NCBI GenBank assembly: GCA_009917455.1
Contig: QZDS01000004.1
Span: 186,001 to 250,000, forward strand
Direction: 5' to 3'
DNA length: 64,000 bases
DNA from: a bacterium 1xD8-48
GTDB taxonomy: Bacteria; Bacillota; Clostridia; Lachnospirales; Lachnospiraceae
Numbering within the stretch: the stretch's first letter is position 1; the number at the start of each line of letters is the position of its first letter. Under the pieces are notes generated by a model, which saw only the letters and a list, made by a program, of their open reading frames with translations, ran no database searches and was not told where the DNA came from. The translations under genes were made by a program, and so were the position numbers. Shown here piece after piece: positions 1 to 9,073 of this stretch.

Positions 1-2147
1 CAGAGCTTTCGCCCTGGATTTATCTCTCATTCAGCCTGTTATATGTGTTTTCACCTTTTAACATGCAGTATTATTATGCACCAATGTGGCTGGATATATC
101 TTTTATGTTTCCACTGGTTATGTATGGGTATTTTCTTCTCATGAATGAGGGGAAAAGAATTACTTATATTGTCTGCCTGGCTGTCACCTGTATGATGAGC
201 TTCCAGCATACCTATATGCTGTTTCTTATGTTACTGTTTTTAACAGGATGCCTGCCGCTATTATCTAAAGAAAAATATCAAAAACGATTGCCGGAGCTGC
301 TCCTGTCAACACTGACAGCTATGATGCTGGTGTCATGGATTTGGCTGCCGGGAGCGATTCAGATTTTAAGCGCCGGGAGAGCCGGGGATAACCATGGACT
401 TGTGGAAATCTGGAGTTCTATCTGGTTCTTTTTTACGGCGAAATGGATGAAATTGCTTAATATGGGAATCCCGATAGCATTCTTTTTGTTATATGGAGTA
501 AAGCATTATAAGGAAAAAGGAGTCAGGTTTTTCGGGTTTATCATAATACTTCTCTGTGCGCCTGTTATACTTGAAAGTACGAACCTTTTGTGGCATGGAG
601 GGTCTTATCAGGGATATACCATGCGGTTTTCCTATATGCTGGCCTTCTGGATAATAACAGCCGGAGCTTATGCCTGTAATAAAAGAATCTGCTTATGGGA
701 TACGGCAAAAGAACTGGCGGCCAATGGCATCAGTATCATCAGTTTTTTGATATTGGCGGCAATGACAGTAATCCAGTATTTTCTGCTGAAAAGCGATATG
801 ACAGTGTATAAAAACAGTATTCCAGCGATAGATGTTATTCTAATTGTCGTAATTACTGTAATTGCAGGATGCGGTCTATTGATTGGAAAAAAATGGCGGG
901 AGAAAGGAGTTTTTATTATTGTTATCGCGCAAACGATTATGCTGGCAATGACGACGGTTATAGTTAGCGGCGAAAAGGAAAGCAGTTTTTTTGCAATGCT
1001 TGAGAAAGCAGCAGATAGCGGCGAGACAAAAAATATGGGTGCGACAACCAGAATAAAAAGTCTGGATGTGGAGCTTAGCCATAATTATCCGATGATTATG
1101 CGAAGAAATGCAGTTTCAAATTATTCCGGTGTAAACAGCGCAAAACAACTGGATGGGGTTGTAAATCTGGGGCATGCCAGAGTAGGATACCGCATGAGCG
1201 ATTATGGCGGTACGCTGTTTTCGGATGCGCTATTAGGGGTTCGCGAGGTAATCAGCAGAGAAGATGTCAATAAAAACCTGTATGAATATCAGGTAAGCTA
1301 TGGGGATTATGATGTATACAGGAGTCTTTATTCATATAAGCTGGGGATTAAGGTGCGTTCAGGAAGCAAGGTGAATGGAAATCCATTTGCCTGTCAAAAT
1401 CAACTTGCCAGGCAGGTTCTGGGTAAAGAATTGATGGATATTATCATAGCGGAGGGCAGTGAAGCTGAAGTAGAAATTGATGATAAAAGTATTTTGTATT
1501 TGTATGCATCAGAAGAAGAATCATTTGAAGAAGTAACAGCTTCAGATGAAAAAACCGGGGAAATACACAGACTTATTATGCCGGAATCCGGCTGGATGAA
1601 TGGAATTTTGGAGTTGGGCACATGGGAAAATACAAAAATTACAGTCCGGATAAAATCAAAGAATCCGGTTCAGGAGTTTTATTGCGCTGTGCTACCTTTG
1701 AAAAGGTTCATGGAAAATGAACCGGAATATTTTGACGGCTATGTGGAAAACCAGCATAAAGCAGAATGGGAGGCTGAGTTAAAAGGAGCTTCCGAAGGGG
1801 ATTGCCTGTTTCTCCCTCTTTATCATGACGAAGGCTGGAAATGTGTCGTAAATGATAAAGAAACAGATATAGGCGAAATTGCAGATGTTTTTATGGGGAT
1901 TCCTCTACAGGAAGGAGACAACAGAATAAAACTTTCTTTTTTACCGCCAGGATTCAGAATGGGGATTCTGATAACTATATTAGGAGTTATGGTTTTGCCT
2001 GCGGTGCTCCTATTATCGGTTGATGAGAAATGGAAAGAGGGAAGTAAAATACTTTTGGTTATGGATAAAATTGTATTTACTGTTTTACTGCTGATATTTT
2101 ATGTGATTCCAGTGGTGTTTTTGGTGAAAGGATGTTTGGAAAATTAA
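1..2147 (+). CDS. YfhO-like GT-C membrane glycosyltransferase, 5' partial
   Basis: The frame is open to the left edge (first whole codon at base 3), so the 5' end of the gene is missing; the GTG at 45 is only the first start codon left in view. The visible part has about ten hydrophobic segments, then a long hydrophilic region of roughly 300 residues, and two membrane segments at the C-terminus. Counting from the GTG, the block LLGVREVI near residue 396 and the C-terminal region with DEGWKCVVNDK and LQEGDNRIKLSFLPPGF match the YfhO family. Those proteins are thought to transfer sugars from undecaprenyl-phosphate to polymers outside the membrane, working with a GT2 enzyme and a GtrA-type flippase. 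The specific substrate cannot be read. The next gene overlaps its 3' end by 16 bases, so the two are probably co-translated. Confidence 0.8.
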   Translation, partial: ELSPWIYLSFSLLYVFSPFNMQYYYAPMWLDISFMFPLVMYGYFLLMNEGKRITYIVCLAVTCMMSFQHTYMLFLMLLFLTGCLPLLSKEKYQKRLPELLLSTLTAMMLVSWIWLPGAIQILSAGRAGDNHGLVEIWSSIWFFFTAKWMKLLNMGIPIAFFLLYGVKHYKEKGVRFFGFIIILLCAPVILESTNLLWHGGSYQGYTMRFSYMLAFWIITAGAYACNKRICLWDTAKELAANGISIISFLILAAMTVIQYFLLKSDMTVYKNSIPAIDVILIVVITVIAGCGLLIGKKWREKGVFIIVIAQTIMLAMTTVIVSGEKESSFFAMLEKAADSGETKNMGATTRIKSLDVELSHNYPMIMRRNAVSNYSGVNSAKQLDGVVNLGHARVGYRMSDYGGTLFSDALLGVREVISREDVNKNLYEYQVSYGDYDVYRSLYSYKLGIKVRSGSKVNGNPFACQNQLARQVLGKELMDIIIAEGSEAEVEIDDKSILYLYASEEESFEEVTASDEKTGEIHRLIMPESGWMNGILELGTWENTKITVRIKSKNPVQEFYCAVLPLKRFMENEPEYFDGYVENQHKAEWEAELKGASEGDCLFLPLYHDEGWKCVVNDKETDIGEIADVFMGIPLQEGDNRIKLSFLPPGFRMGILITILGVMVLPAVLLLSVDEKWKEGSKILLVMDKIVFTVLLLIFYVIPVVFLVKGCLEN

Positions 2148-3952
2148 TTATGAATAAGATGAAGGGGAAAAACGCCGTCAGAATCACAGTAAGGGCAGTA
2201 AAAATCTTACTTTCTTCGATTGCAGTTTATTATATTTTAGATATCAGAATAGAAGAGCTGTTTTGGATAATAGGTGGAATTGTTTTTATTGCATACTGTG
2301 AGATGGAAAGAGAAAGAATGCCACAGGAAAAAGGCAAAAGAGCCAAAGCAGTATTCTTTATGGTAAGCTGTTACATTGCTGTCGTTTTGGTTTTAGGACT
2401 GCGATATTATGAAGAAGTGCAGCATTCTCTGATGGAGTGGATAGTTTCTTTCGCAGGATTACTTATTTTTTTCTATGAGAGTATCTGTTATGCTTATAAT
2501 ATGACGAGCCGGTGGAAGGGCAGGGCAGAGAATCTGAAAGAGTCATGGAGAAAAAAAGAAAAATCGTTTTTATCAGGTTGTACGAAAGGGAGAAGGATTT
2601 TTTCTGTTGGACTTGTGTTCTTTTTAGGATGGCTGCCGATGCTGCTTGCAAATTATCCGGGATTTATGATGTATGATTCCAGCGAACAGTGGTATCAGGC
2701 GATTGGAGAATGGAATTTAAATAACCATCATCCTGTATGGCATACTCTGCTTATTAAAGCCGGGGTATGGTTAAGCAGCCTTATTTTTGGAGAGATTGTT
2801 CCGGAGTATGGAGTGTTGATTTATACATTGCTACAAATGGTAATTATGTCAATTATTTTTTCAGTGGTGGTGGAATGGCTTTACGAAAGTGTCCATAAAT
2901 CAATTTGGATAGGAAGTATTTTATACTATCTTTTATTTCCCATCCATTCGATTCAGGGGATTTCCATGGTAAAAGACAGCATTTTTGGATGTTTTGTTTT
3001 GCTGCTTACAGCGCAGGTTTATAAACTGTACCTTTCACACGGCGAATGGGGAAAAGGCTGGAAAAACATGCTTGGAATTACTTTCACCATGCTTGGGATA
3101 GTATTTTTTCGAAATAATGGTTTTGCGGTGGTGCTGTTAACCGGTCTGGTGCTGTTTTTATTTTATAAAAATATCAGGAAACAAATTTTTATATCAGGTA
3201 TTACAGTAGCGGTTTGTTTTCTGCTTCAAAATACTGTGATTTTCCGCGCCTTTGACATTCAGCAGACTAAGCTTGCGGAGGCAATCGGAATGCCGATTAA
3301 TCAAATTGCCAATATAGTGTCACATGACAGGGAATTGACAGAAAATGAAAAAAATCTGATTGAAGCGGTAATGCCATTAGAAGAAATAAAAGAAAAATAC
3401 AATGTTCATTATACAGACAGTATAAAATTTAGTGAAAGTTACAGGGGATATGTAATAGAACAGAGCAAAAAGACTTATTTAAAGCTGTGGTTGACTTTAT
3501 TATGCAAGTATCCCGGTGATTGTATAGAGGCGTCCCTAAATCTGACAATTGGCTTTTGGTATCCGGGGGTAAGCAAAGGCGCTGTCAGTCTGGCGATGGA
3601 AGAAAAAGATTTCTATTTGAAAGAGATTGGAATTGAAACACAAAAACTAAAACTCAGAAATAAGATTTTTGACAGCTTTATGGGGGATGATATCAGGGAG
3701 TCCACACTCTTTTCAGGATTTTTCAGCATTGGTAATTTTGTAATATTAATATTTTTGCTATGTGCGTTTGTACTTGTCCGAAAGGGAAGGAAAGCGCTTA
3801 GTATTTTTCTTCCTTTTATTGCCGTCTGGCTGACACTTCTTATAGCAACGCCTTCTTATTGTGAGACAAGATATATTTATTCTGCCTTTACAGTAATTCC
3901 GGTGTATATTGCAGGACTTGGGAATAATATTTACGGGAAAAAGGCCGTATGA
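2132..3952 (+). CDS. DUF6020-type polytopic membrane protein, putative GT-C glycosyltransferase
   Basis: This 606-residue protein has about twelve hydrophobic segments. A loop near residues 178-205 reads MMYDSSEQWYQAIGEW and then NNHHPVWHTLL. The acidic first loop and the NHHP motif are what I associate with the DUF6020 family, which has GT-C-like topology. No experimentally known function is implied. The ATG at 2132 is preceded by GAAAGGA and overlaps the end of the YfhO-like gene. A second ATG at 2150 is possible. The likely role is transfer of a sugar from a lipid carrier, or another membrane step in polymer assembly, outside the cytoplasm. The call rests on motif memory and context only. 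Confidence 0.65.
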   Translation: MFGKLIMNKMKGKNAVRITVRAVKILLSSIAVYYILDIRIEELFWIIGGIVFIAYCEMERERMPQEKGKRAKAVFFMVSCYIAVVLVLGLRYYEEVQHSLMEWIVSFAGLLIFFYESICYAYNMTSRWKGRAENLKESWRKKEKSFLSGCTKGRRIFSVGLVFFLGWLPMLLANYPGFMMYDSSEQWYQAIGEWNLNNHHPVWHTLLIKAGVWLSSLIFGEIVPEYGVLIYTLLQMVIMSIIFSVVVEWLYESVHKSIWIGSILYYLLFPIHSIQGISMVKDSIFGCFVLLLTAQVYKLYLSHGEWGKGWKNMLGITFTMLGIVFFRNNGFAVVLLTGLVLFLFYKNIRKQIFISGITVAVCFLLQNTVIFRAFDIQQTKLAEAIGMPINQIANIVSHDRELTENEKNLIEAVMPLEEIKEKYNVHYTDSIKFSESYRGYVIEQSKKTYLKLWLTLLCKYPGDCIEASLNLTIGFWYPGVSKGAVSLAMEEKDFYLKEIGIETQKLKLRNKIFDSFMGDDIRESTLFSGFFSIGNFVILIFLLCAFVLVRKGRKALSIFLPFIAVWLTLLIATPSYCETRYIYSAFTVIPVYIAGLGNNIYGKKAV

Positions 3953-3988
3953 CAAATTTATGTATTAGAAAATAATAAAATCGTGGAA

Positions 3989-4017
3989 TTGAAAGCGCGT
4001 GATGAATATGATATATA
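3989..4017 (+). promoter_or_regulatory. Candidate sigma-A promoter before the first aldolase gene
   Basis: In the 131-base gap after the DUF6020-type gene there is TTGAAA (3989-3994), a 17-base spacer and TATATA (4012-4017). Both boxes are near consensus at the ideal spacing. The remaining leader runs about 66 bases to the GTG start, which has a strong AGGAGGG site at 4071-4077. This would give the aldolase gene and what follows their own transcript, or an internal boost within the long gene array. Confidence 0.45.
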
Positions 4018-4083
4018 TTTTCTATATAAATATAAAATAGTGGGATATTTTAACTGAGAGCTAGAAAAAGAGGAGGGTATAAA

Positions 4084-5661
4084 GTGAGTATGACAAATAT
4101 TAAACTGTTGGATTGTACCTTGCGGGATGGCGGATATATTAACGACTGGAATTTTGGTTACCATACCATTAAAAGCATCATCAGGCAACTGGTGGATTCT
4201 CAGGTAGACTATGTGGAAATTGGATTCCTGAGAAATTGTGAGTATAATAAGGATAAGGCACTATATAATAATTGCCAGGAAATACTTCCAGTACTACCTG
4301 AAAAAAAGGGAAATACGATTTTTTCAGCAATGGCGCTTCATAATAAATATGATATTGATAAGCTGGAAAATTATGATGGCAGAACTATTGAAGCCCTTCG
4401 AGTCACTTTTCATGATTACGATATTGATGAAGGGCTTGCGTTTATTAAGAGGGCAAAGGAGAAGGGCTATAAGGTTTTTTGCAATCCTATTAACATTATG
4501 GGATACTCGGATGAAATGATACTGGAGCTTTTAGCAAAGGTAAACAGGCTTCAACCATATGCTTTTTCCATTGTGGATACCTTTGGCTCGATGATGAAAT
4601 CGGATTTGCTGCGGATTTATTCTCTTGTTGAGCATAATCTGGATAAGTCTATTGTGATTGGGCTTCATTTACACGAAAATCTCGCTCTTTCTTATTCACT
4701 GGCACAAGAGTTTGTGACAATGAAAGCCAGTGAACGGAAAAGCGTCATTGACGCTTCCATGTTGGGGATGGGCAGGACGCCGGGAAATCTTTGTATGGAA
4801 CTGATTATGGATTATATGAACAGGACGCAGGGTACTGTCTATGATGTGAATCCTGTATTGGATGGAATCGACGACCATATCGCCCGGCTAAAGCAGTTAG
4901 AGCCGTGGGGATACAGTACTGCCTATGCGCTCTCGGCAAAATTTAATCTGCACAGAAACTATGCGGAATTTTTACTGGGGAAAGGGCGGCTTCGGGCAAA
5001 GCAGATTAACCAGATACTGGCAAGCATTGACGAGAAGAAAAAGACAGCCTATGATGAGGCTTATATTGAAGAATTATACCAGAAATTTCAAAATCATGAG
5101 GTGAACGATGAGGAACTTCTTTCCAGATTACAAAAGGTATTTGAAGGGAGAAAAATATTGATATTGGCGCCAGGTTCCAGTATCTTAAAAGAGAAATTGG
5201 AAATACAGGAATTTATCAGAAGAGAAAATCCGATAATTGTATCAGCAAATTTTGCATCTAAGGATTATGGGCAGGATTACATATTCTGTTCTAATGCCAT
5301 GAGATATGCTGCCCTTGAAGAGGAGCGTCAGGAGTGTATACTCCTTGTAACCTCAAATTTAATGGATGTGTGTGAGGAGCCAAACATATTGAATTATTCA
5401 GAGCTTTGTTTTGACGAAAAAGGAAATTGCGATAATTGTGTTATTATGTTAATGAAACTTTTAATCAAATTAGGGCAGGCAGAAGTTTATGTGGCTGGAT
5501 TTGACGGGTACCACGAGGAGGGCGGAAATTATGTAACCTCCTATATGGCAAGTCAGCATACTAAGGGGCTGGAAGAAAATATTAAAAACCGCCGATATAT
5601 AGAAGACATCCAAAAACAGTTAACGGTTGTCTTTTTAACAGATTCTCTTTATAATATATAA
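4084..5661 (+). CDS. DRE-TIM metallolyase (4-hydroxy-2-oxovalerate aldolase-like) with C-terminal Rossmann-like domain
   Basis: The N-terminal ~320 residues form an HMGL/4-hydroxy-2-oxovalerate aldolase-type TIM barrel: LDCTLRDGGYINDW carries the catalytic Arg and metal Asp, and GLHLHENL carries the HxH metal ligands. From about residue 350 a second domain begins with KILILAPGSSI, a glycine-rich nucleotide-binding-like loop. It resembles DUF115-type Rossmann domains, but that is tentative. The start is GTG 4084, set by AGGAGGG six bases upstream; ATG 4090 is an alternative. A full-length paralog with the same two-domain layout sits at 61405-63006. In a polysaccharide locus the expected chemistry is aldol formation or cleavage of a 2-oxo acid, perhaps to build an unusual sugar. 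The substrate is unknown. Confidence 0.8.
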   Translation: MSMTNIKLLDCTLRDGGYINDWNFGYHTIKSIIRQLVDSQVDYVEIGFLRNCEYNKDKALYNNCQEILPVLPEKKGNTIFSAMALHNKYDIDKLENYDGRTIEALRVTFHDYDIDEGLAFIKRAKEKGYKVFCNPINIMGYSDEMILELLAKVNRLQPYAFSIVDTFGSMMKSDLLRIYSLVEHNLDKSIVIGLHLHENLALSYSLAQEFVTMKASERKSVIDASMLGMGRTPGNLCMELIMDYMNRTQGTVYDVNPVLDGIDDHIARLKQLEPWGYSTAYALSAKFNLHRNYAEFLLGKGRLRAKQINQILASIDEKKKTAYDEAYIEELYQKFQNHEVNDEELLSRLQKVFEGRKILILAPGSSILKEKLEIQEFIRRENPIIVSANFASKDYGQDYIFCSNAMRYAALEEERQECILLVTSNLMDVCEEPNILNYSELCFDEKGNCDNCVIMLMKLLIKLGQAEVYVAGFDGYHEEGGNYVTSYMASQHTKGLEENIKNRRYIEDIQKQLTVVFLTDSLYNI

Positions 5662-5691
5662 ATTTAACGAAATATTTGAGGCAAAATTTCA

Positions 5692-7377
5692 ATGAACATG
5701 AAACGCTTAAAGAGAATATATGCATCTCCATGGTTAACATATATGATTGTGTCAATGATTGCTATTATAGGATTTGTTTATATATATGGAGTGCATGTAC
5801 TTAATCCTACATACACAGACTGGCTGATTAAAGATGCGCATTATGATTTATCTCAGCACTATCTGGGCTGGAAAGCATATAGAAATGGCGATTGGACATT
5901 TCCTATAGGCAATACGGATTATTTATTATATCCAAGTAAAACGTCAGTTATATTTACAGATTCTATCCCGTGTCTGGCAGTCTTGTTTAAGTTATTATCA
6001 CCTGTTTTGCCGGAAGAGTTTCAATATTTTGGCCTTTGGGGAATTATGTGTTTTGTTTTGCAGGCGGTCGTGTCAGCAAAAATTATCAGTCATTTTACAG
6101 ATAGCAGGATTTTAATTATTCTGGCTTCTATATTGTTTATATCCAGCCCCTGCATGATTAGAAAGATGTATGGTCATACTGCCTTGGCCGGTCAATGGAT
6201 TCTTTTGTTAGCCCTGTATAGCCTGTTTTGCTATAAGGAATATACCAGTTGCAAAAAAGGATATTTGGTATGGGCAATGTTGGGAATATTAACGGCTTCT
6301 GTGCATATTTATTTCATCCTCATGTGCGGTATTGTCCTTCTGGGATATTGCCTTGAAGATATAATTACAAATAAACGGATAATGCTGACAATTAAAACAC
6401 TGGCTATTTATCTCTTTTGTGCCGGAGGCATGGTCCTTTTCCTGGGAGGTGGCGAAGGCGGCATAAATATTGTGGCAGATGGCTTCAGGAAAATGAGCTT
6501 CAATCTTAATGCATTGTTTAATCCTCAGGGCTGGTCTTGTATTTATCAGGACTTGCCTTTGTACAGTGATGGACAATATGAGGGTTTTTCTTATTTAGGA
6601 GCGGGGGGCATATTGCTTTTAACGGTTTCTATGGCGGCATTTTTGATTTGTATGAAAAAAAAGAGGATGTTAAGCAGATATTATTCTGAGATTGCTGCAG
6701 TTAGTGTGGTTATGATTCTTGCATTAATTACGGCATTGTCCCCGACTGTAACTATGGGAAATAATGTATTGTATGATTTTTCATTGCCGGCGGTTATTGA
6801 AAAGTATTGGGGAGCATTCAGGGCAACCGGGAGGGTAGGGTGGATATTATTTTATATTTTACTACTGGGTTCTTCTATTGTATTGAGTAAGGTATTTGAC
6901 CGAAGGATAGCGATTGCTCTTCTCTCTTTTTGCGTTGCCATCCAGATTTATGATATCCATAACGGACTTGTTGAGAGACATAATCAGTACAAAGACAGGG
7001 TAATACTTGAAACGGTATATGAGAACAAATATGCAGATTTCTGGGAGCCTGTTGGCAGCAGCGATATAATAAAACATATTATGTTTGCTCAGCCGGTAAC
7101 AGGAATAAATTTGTATGCATTTGCCGATTGGGCGTTGGAGCATGACAAGACTCTTAATTATTTTTATTTTGCCAGACAGTATGATGATTTTGAAGATAAT
7201 TTGAAAGCAGCATTGGAAGAACCTGATGATACTCAGCTGTTCCTTTTTACGGAAGATAATAAAATGCAATGCCTACAGCACGATTTAAATTATTATCTCG
7301 TAGATGATTATATAGTAGGATATACAGGGACATTTGAACATTGGGAGCAGTTAACAGAGAATTATTTTGCGGAATAA
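5692..7377 (+). CDS. DUF6311-type membrane protein, putative GT-C glycosyltransferase
   Basis: This 561-residue protein has about eleven hydrophobic segments and a soluble C-terminal tail of ~130 residues. The first large loop holds DAHYDLSQHYLGW, then WTFPIG, and then YPSKTSVIFTDSIP. That Asp-rich first extracytoplasmic loop, followed by a 'TDS.P' pattern, is typical of the DUF6311/GT-C-like proteins found in Gram-positive glycan loci. A GT-C enzyme would use an undecaprenyl-phosphate sugar donor outside the membrane. The start at 5692 follows the aldolase gene by 30 bases and has only a weak ribosome site (GAGGCAAAA). The run GGGGGG at 6603-6608 is too short to call a slippage tract. Confidence 0.65.
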   Translation: MNMKRLKRIYASPWLTYMIVSMIAIIGFVYIYGVHVLNPTYTDWLIKDAHYDLSQHYLGWKAYRNGDWTFPIGNTDYLLYPSKTSVIFTDSIPCLAVLFKLLSPVLPEEFQYFGLWGIMCFVLQAVVSAKIISHFTDSRILIILASILFISSPCMIRKMYGHTALAGQWILLLALYSLFCYKEYTSCKKGYLVWAMLGILTASVHIYFILMCGIVLLGYCLEDIITNKRIMLTIKTLAIYLFCAGGMVLFLGGGEGGINIVADGFRKMSFNLNALFNPQGWSCIYQDLPLYSDGQYEGFSYLGAGGILLLTVSMAAFLICMKKKRMLSRYYSEIAAVSVVMILALITALSPTVTMGNNVLYDFSLPAVIEKYWGAFRATGRVGWILFYILLLGSSIVLSKVFDRRIAIALLSFCVAIQIYDIHNGLVERHNQYKDRVILETVYENKYADFWEPVGSSDIIKHIMFAQPVTGINLYAFADWALEHDKTLNYFYFARQYDDFEDNLKAALEEPDDTQLFLFTEDNKMQCLQHDLNYYLVDDYIVGYTGTFEHWEQLTENYFAE

Positions 7378-7389
7378 AACATAGTAAGG

Positions 7390-7418
7390 TTGTGTTTCCG
7401 GCAGTTTCCCTTTATAAT
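7390..7418 (+). promoter_or_regulatory. Candidate sigma-A promoter before the KdsC-like gene
   Basis: The 84-base gap contains TTGTGT (7390-7395), exactly 17 bases of spacer, and a perfect TATAAT (7413-7418). It lies 44 bases before the ATG at 7462, which has GGGAGAA just upstream. This is the best-looking -10 box I noticed in the window and may start a transcript running into the ABC transporter and glycosyltransferase genes. Confidence 0.5.
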
Positions 7419-7461
7419 GTATAAATGATACTTTACAAATTGAAAATAATGGGAGAATGTC

Positions 7462-7992
7462 ATGTTTAACAAAGAAAGCTTACGAAAAATCAGATATTTA
7501 ATTATTGATGTGGACGGCACCATGACAGACGCCGGAATTTATTATGATGAGCATGGCAATGAGCTGAAAAAATTTTGCACGAAAGATGCGGCCGGCTATA
7601 TGGCGGCGCATAAAGCCGGAATAAAACTGATGGTGCTGACCGGAAGGGAATGTCAGGCAACTACCCGACGGATGCAGGAGATGAAGTTTGACTATATTGT
7701 ACAGAAGATACAGGACAAAGCGGCATATTTAAAGGAATTTATGGTTCAGAATCAATTGACTGTGGAGGAACTTGGCTATATCGGAGACGACCTCAACGAT
7801 TTGCCGCCGATGAAGCTGTGCAGTTTTGTTGGCTGTCCTGCAGATGCATGTGAGGAAGTCAAAGCAGAGGCGGATTATATTTCAGAAATCAGAGGCGGGT
7901 ATGGAGCTGTCAGAGATATTATTTCTGCTGTCTTGAAGATGCGGGGGGAATGGGAACAGGCCGTAGAAGCTATTTACGGAATAGGGATATAG
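7462..7992 (+). CDS. KdsC-like HAD phosphatase (subfamily IIIA, sugar-acid phosphate phosphatase)
   Basis: At 176 residues the protein is the usual size for the KdsC/YrbI group of stand-alone HAD phosphatases. Motif I is DVDGTMTD with nucleophile Asp16 and acid/base Asp18. Motif II is the Thr in MVLTGRE, motif III is the Lys in KIQDKAAYL, and motif IV is GDDLNDLPP. Characterised members dephosphorylate 3-deoxy-octulosonate 8-phosphate or the phosphates of nonulosonic acids. No KdsA/NeuB-type synthase or cytidylyltransferase is visible here. The substrate may instead be a product of the aldolase at 4084, or partner genes may lie left of the window. The next gene starts five bases after the stop. 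Confidence 0.8.
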   Translation: MFNKESLRKIRYLIIDVDGTMTDAGIYYDEHGNELKKFCTKDAAGYMAAHKAGIKLMVLTGRECQATTRRMQEMKFDYIVQKIQDKAAYLKEFMVQNQLTVEELGYIGDDLNDLPPMKLCSFVGCPADACEEVKAEADYISEIRGGYGAVRDIISAVLKMRGEWEQAVEAIYGIGI

Positions 7993-7996
7993 CTGT

Positions 7997-9073
7997 ATGA
8001 AACCAAGAATGAATGTCTACCTGACAACTGCAAAGAGGGTTTTAGGCTATGCTTATCCTATGGTTTATTCGTTGTTTGAACAGAATCAGGATTCGGAGGT
8101 TTATTTATATCTGGCATCTGAAGATTTGGCGGAAACAGATATCCTGGAAGAAAAAAAGCTGGCGGATAAGTATGGAGCGCACATTATCATCCTTCATTTT
8201 GATGAAGAAATGGCAAAAGGGAAAATCATCAGTGTTTCAGAGCACTGGCCGTTGGGAACACTCAGCTGCTATTGGCTTTTCCATGAGCTCCTTCCGTCAG
8301 AGGTTGACAGAATATTGGCGTTAGAGTCGGACGCTGTTGTTACAGGTTCTCTGAGGGAGTTTTATGATATAGATTTAGAAGGATGTTATGCGGCGTGCCC
8401 TGACCCGGAGCATAAGCCTTTAAGCCATCGCAAGCTGATGGAACAATTGAAAGGAGATGTGCTTACCTTTGTTGTTTCGGTGTATGATGTTGAGGCTATT
8501 AGAAGGGATTTCTCGTTGGAGCAGATATTGAATGTGGACGGATTCGTGGTAAAGAAATTTGGACATTCTCAACAGGAACTGACTTTTGGAATTTTGTTTA
8601 AGGCTCGGATTAAGTTTCTGCCTGCCGGAAGTCTGTGCGTAGAGGAAAATAAACAGTCCATGGAGGTTATGGGGATTGATTACTTAATGGCGTGCGAGGA
8701 AAGTTGTAAGGTATTGCACTTTTCTTCAACAAAAGCCAGGGAGAAGCCCTGGAATCCGGTATATATGATGCCGGGATATGAGAAATGGTGGAGATATGCC
8801 AAAAAGAGCCCGTATTATAAGGAATATTTTCGTGGGCAGTGGGATATGGAAGGGAAAAGGGAAGAAGGGATAGAGGATTTAAAAAAGAATATTACCTGGA
8901 AGAAAACTCTGTTAATGATATTGGCAGTTTATACAGGCCTGGTAGCAGGAGCTGGGATAATATCAGGGAAGCCTTTTTTGTGGCTCATAGTGGTTTTGGG
9001 TGCTTTGGCGCTGGCGGTAGGAATAACAGTGCTGGTTCGTAAAGCTTTTATACTAATAAGGAACAAATTATGA
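7997..9073 (+). CDS. GT8-family glycosyltransferase with two C-terminal membrane segments
   Basis: The N-terminal ~240 residues show the GT8 pattern: MNVYLTTAKRVLGYAYPMVYSL, then the metal-binding segment RILALESDAVV. In that segment the usual D-x-D reads Glu110-Ser-Asp112, so the first carboxylate is a Glu. Residues from about 300 form two hydrophobic helices (TLLMILAVYTGLVAGAGII and WLIVVLGALALAVGITVLV) that would anchor the enzyme in the membrane. Family members transfer glucose or galactose from a UDP-sugar with retention. The ATG follows the phosphatase stop by four bases, and the 3' end overlaps the ABC transporter start by ATGA. Confidence 0.75.
   Translation: MKPRMNVYLTTAKRVLGYAYPMVYSLFEQNQDSEVYLYLASEDLAETDILEEKKLADKYGAHIIILHFDEEMAKGKIISVSEHWPLGTLSCYWLFHELLPSEVDRILALESDAVVTGSLREFYDIDLEGCYAACPDPEHKPLSHRKLMEQLKGDVLTFVVSVYDVEAIRRDFSLEQILNVDGFVVKKFGHSQQELTFGILFKARIKFLPAGSLCVEENKQSMEVMGIDYLMACEESCKVLHFSSTKAREKPWNPVYMMPGYEKWWRYAKKSPYYKEYFRGQWDMEGKREEGIEDLKKNITWKKTLLMILAVYTGLVAGAGIISGKPFLWLIVVLGALALAVGITVLVRKAFILIRNKL

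Noticed and set aside
876-1082. Short open frames on the minus strand here and throughout the window
   Set aside because: They lie opposite well-supported + strand genes, lack ribosome sites and show no family motif; they are shadows of coding bias.
6603-6608. Runs of six Gs (also near 7943, 17306, 18020, 24526, 29046, 45620, 54048, 56203 and 57472)
   Set aside because: All are in frame and too short to stand out as slippage tracts; they may show a bias for GGG codons, so I did not count them in the switching set.
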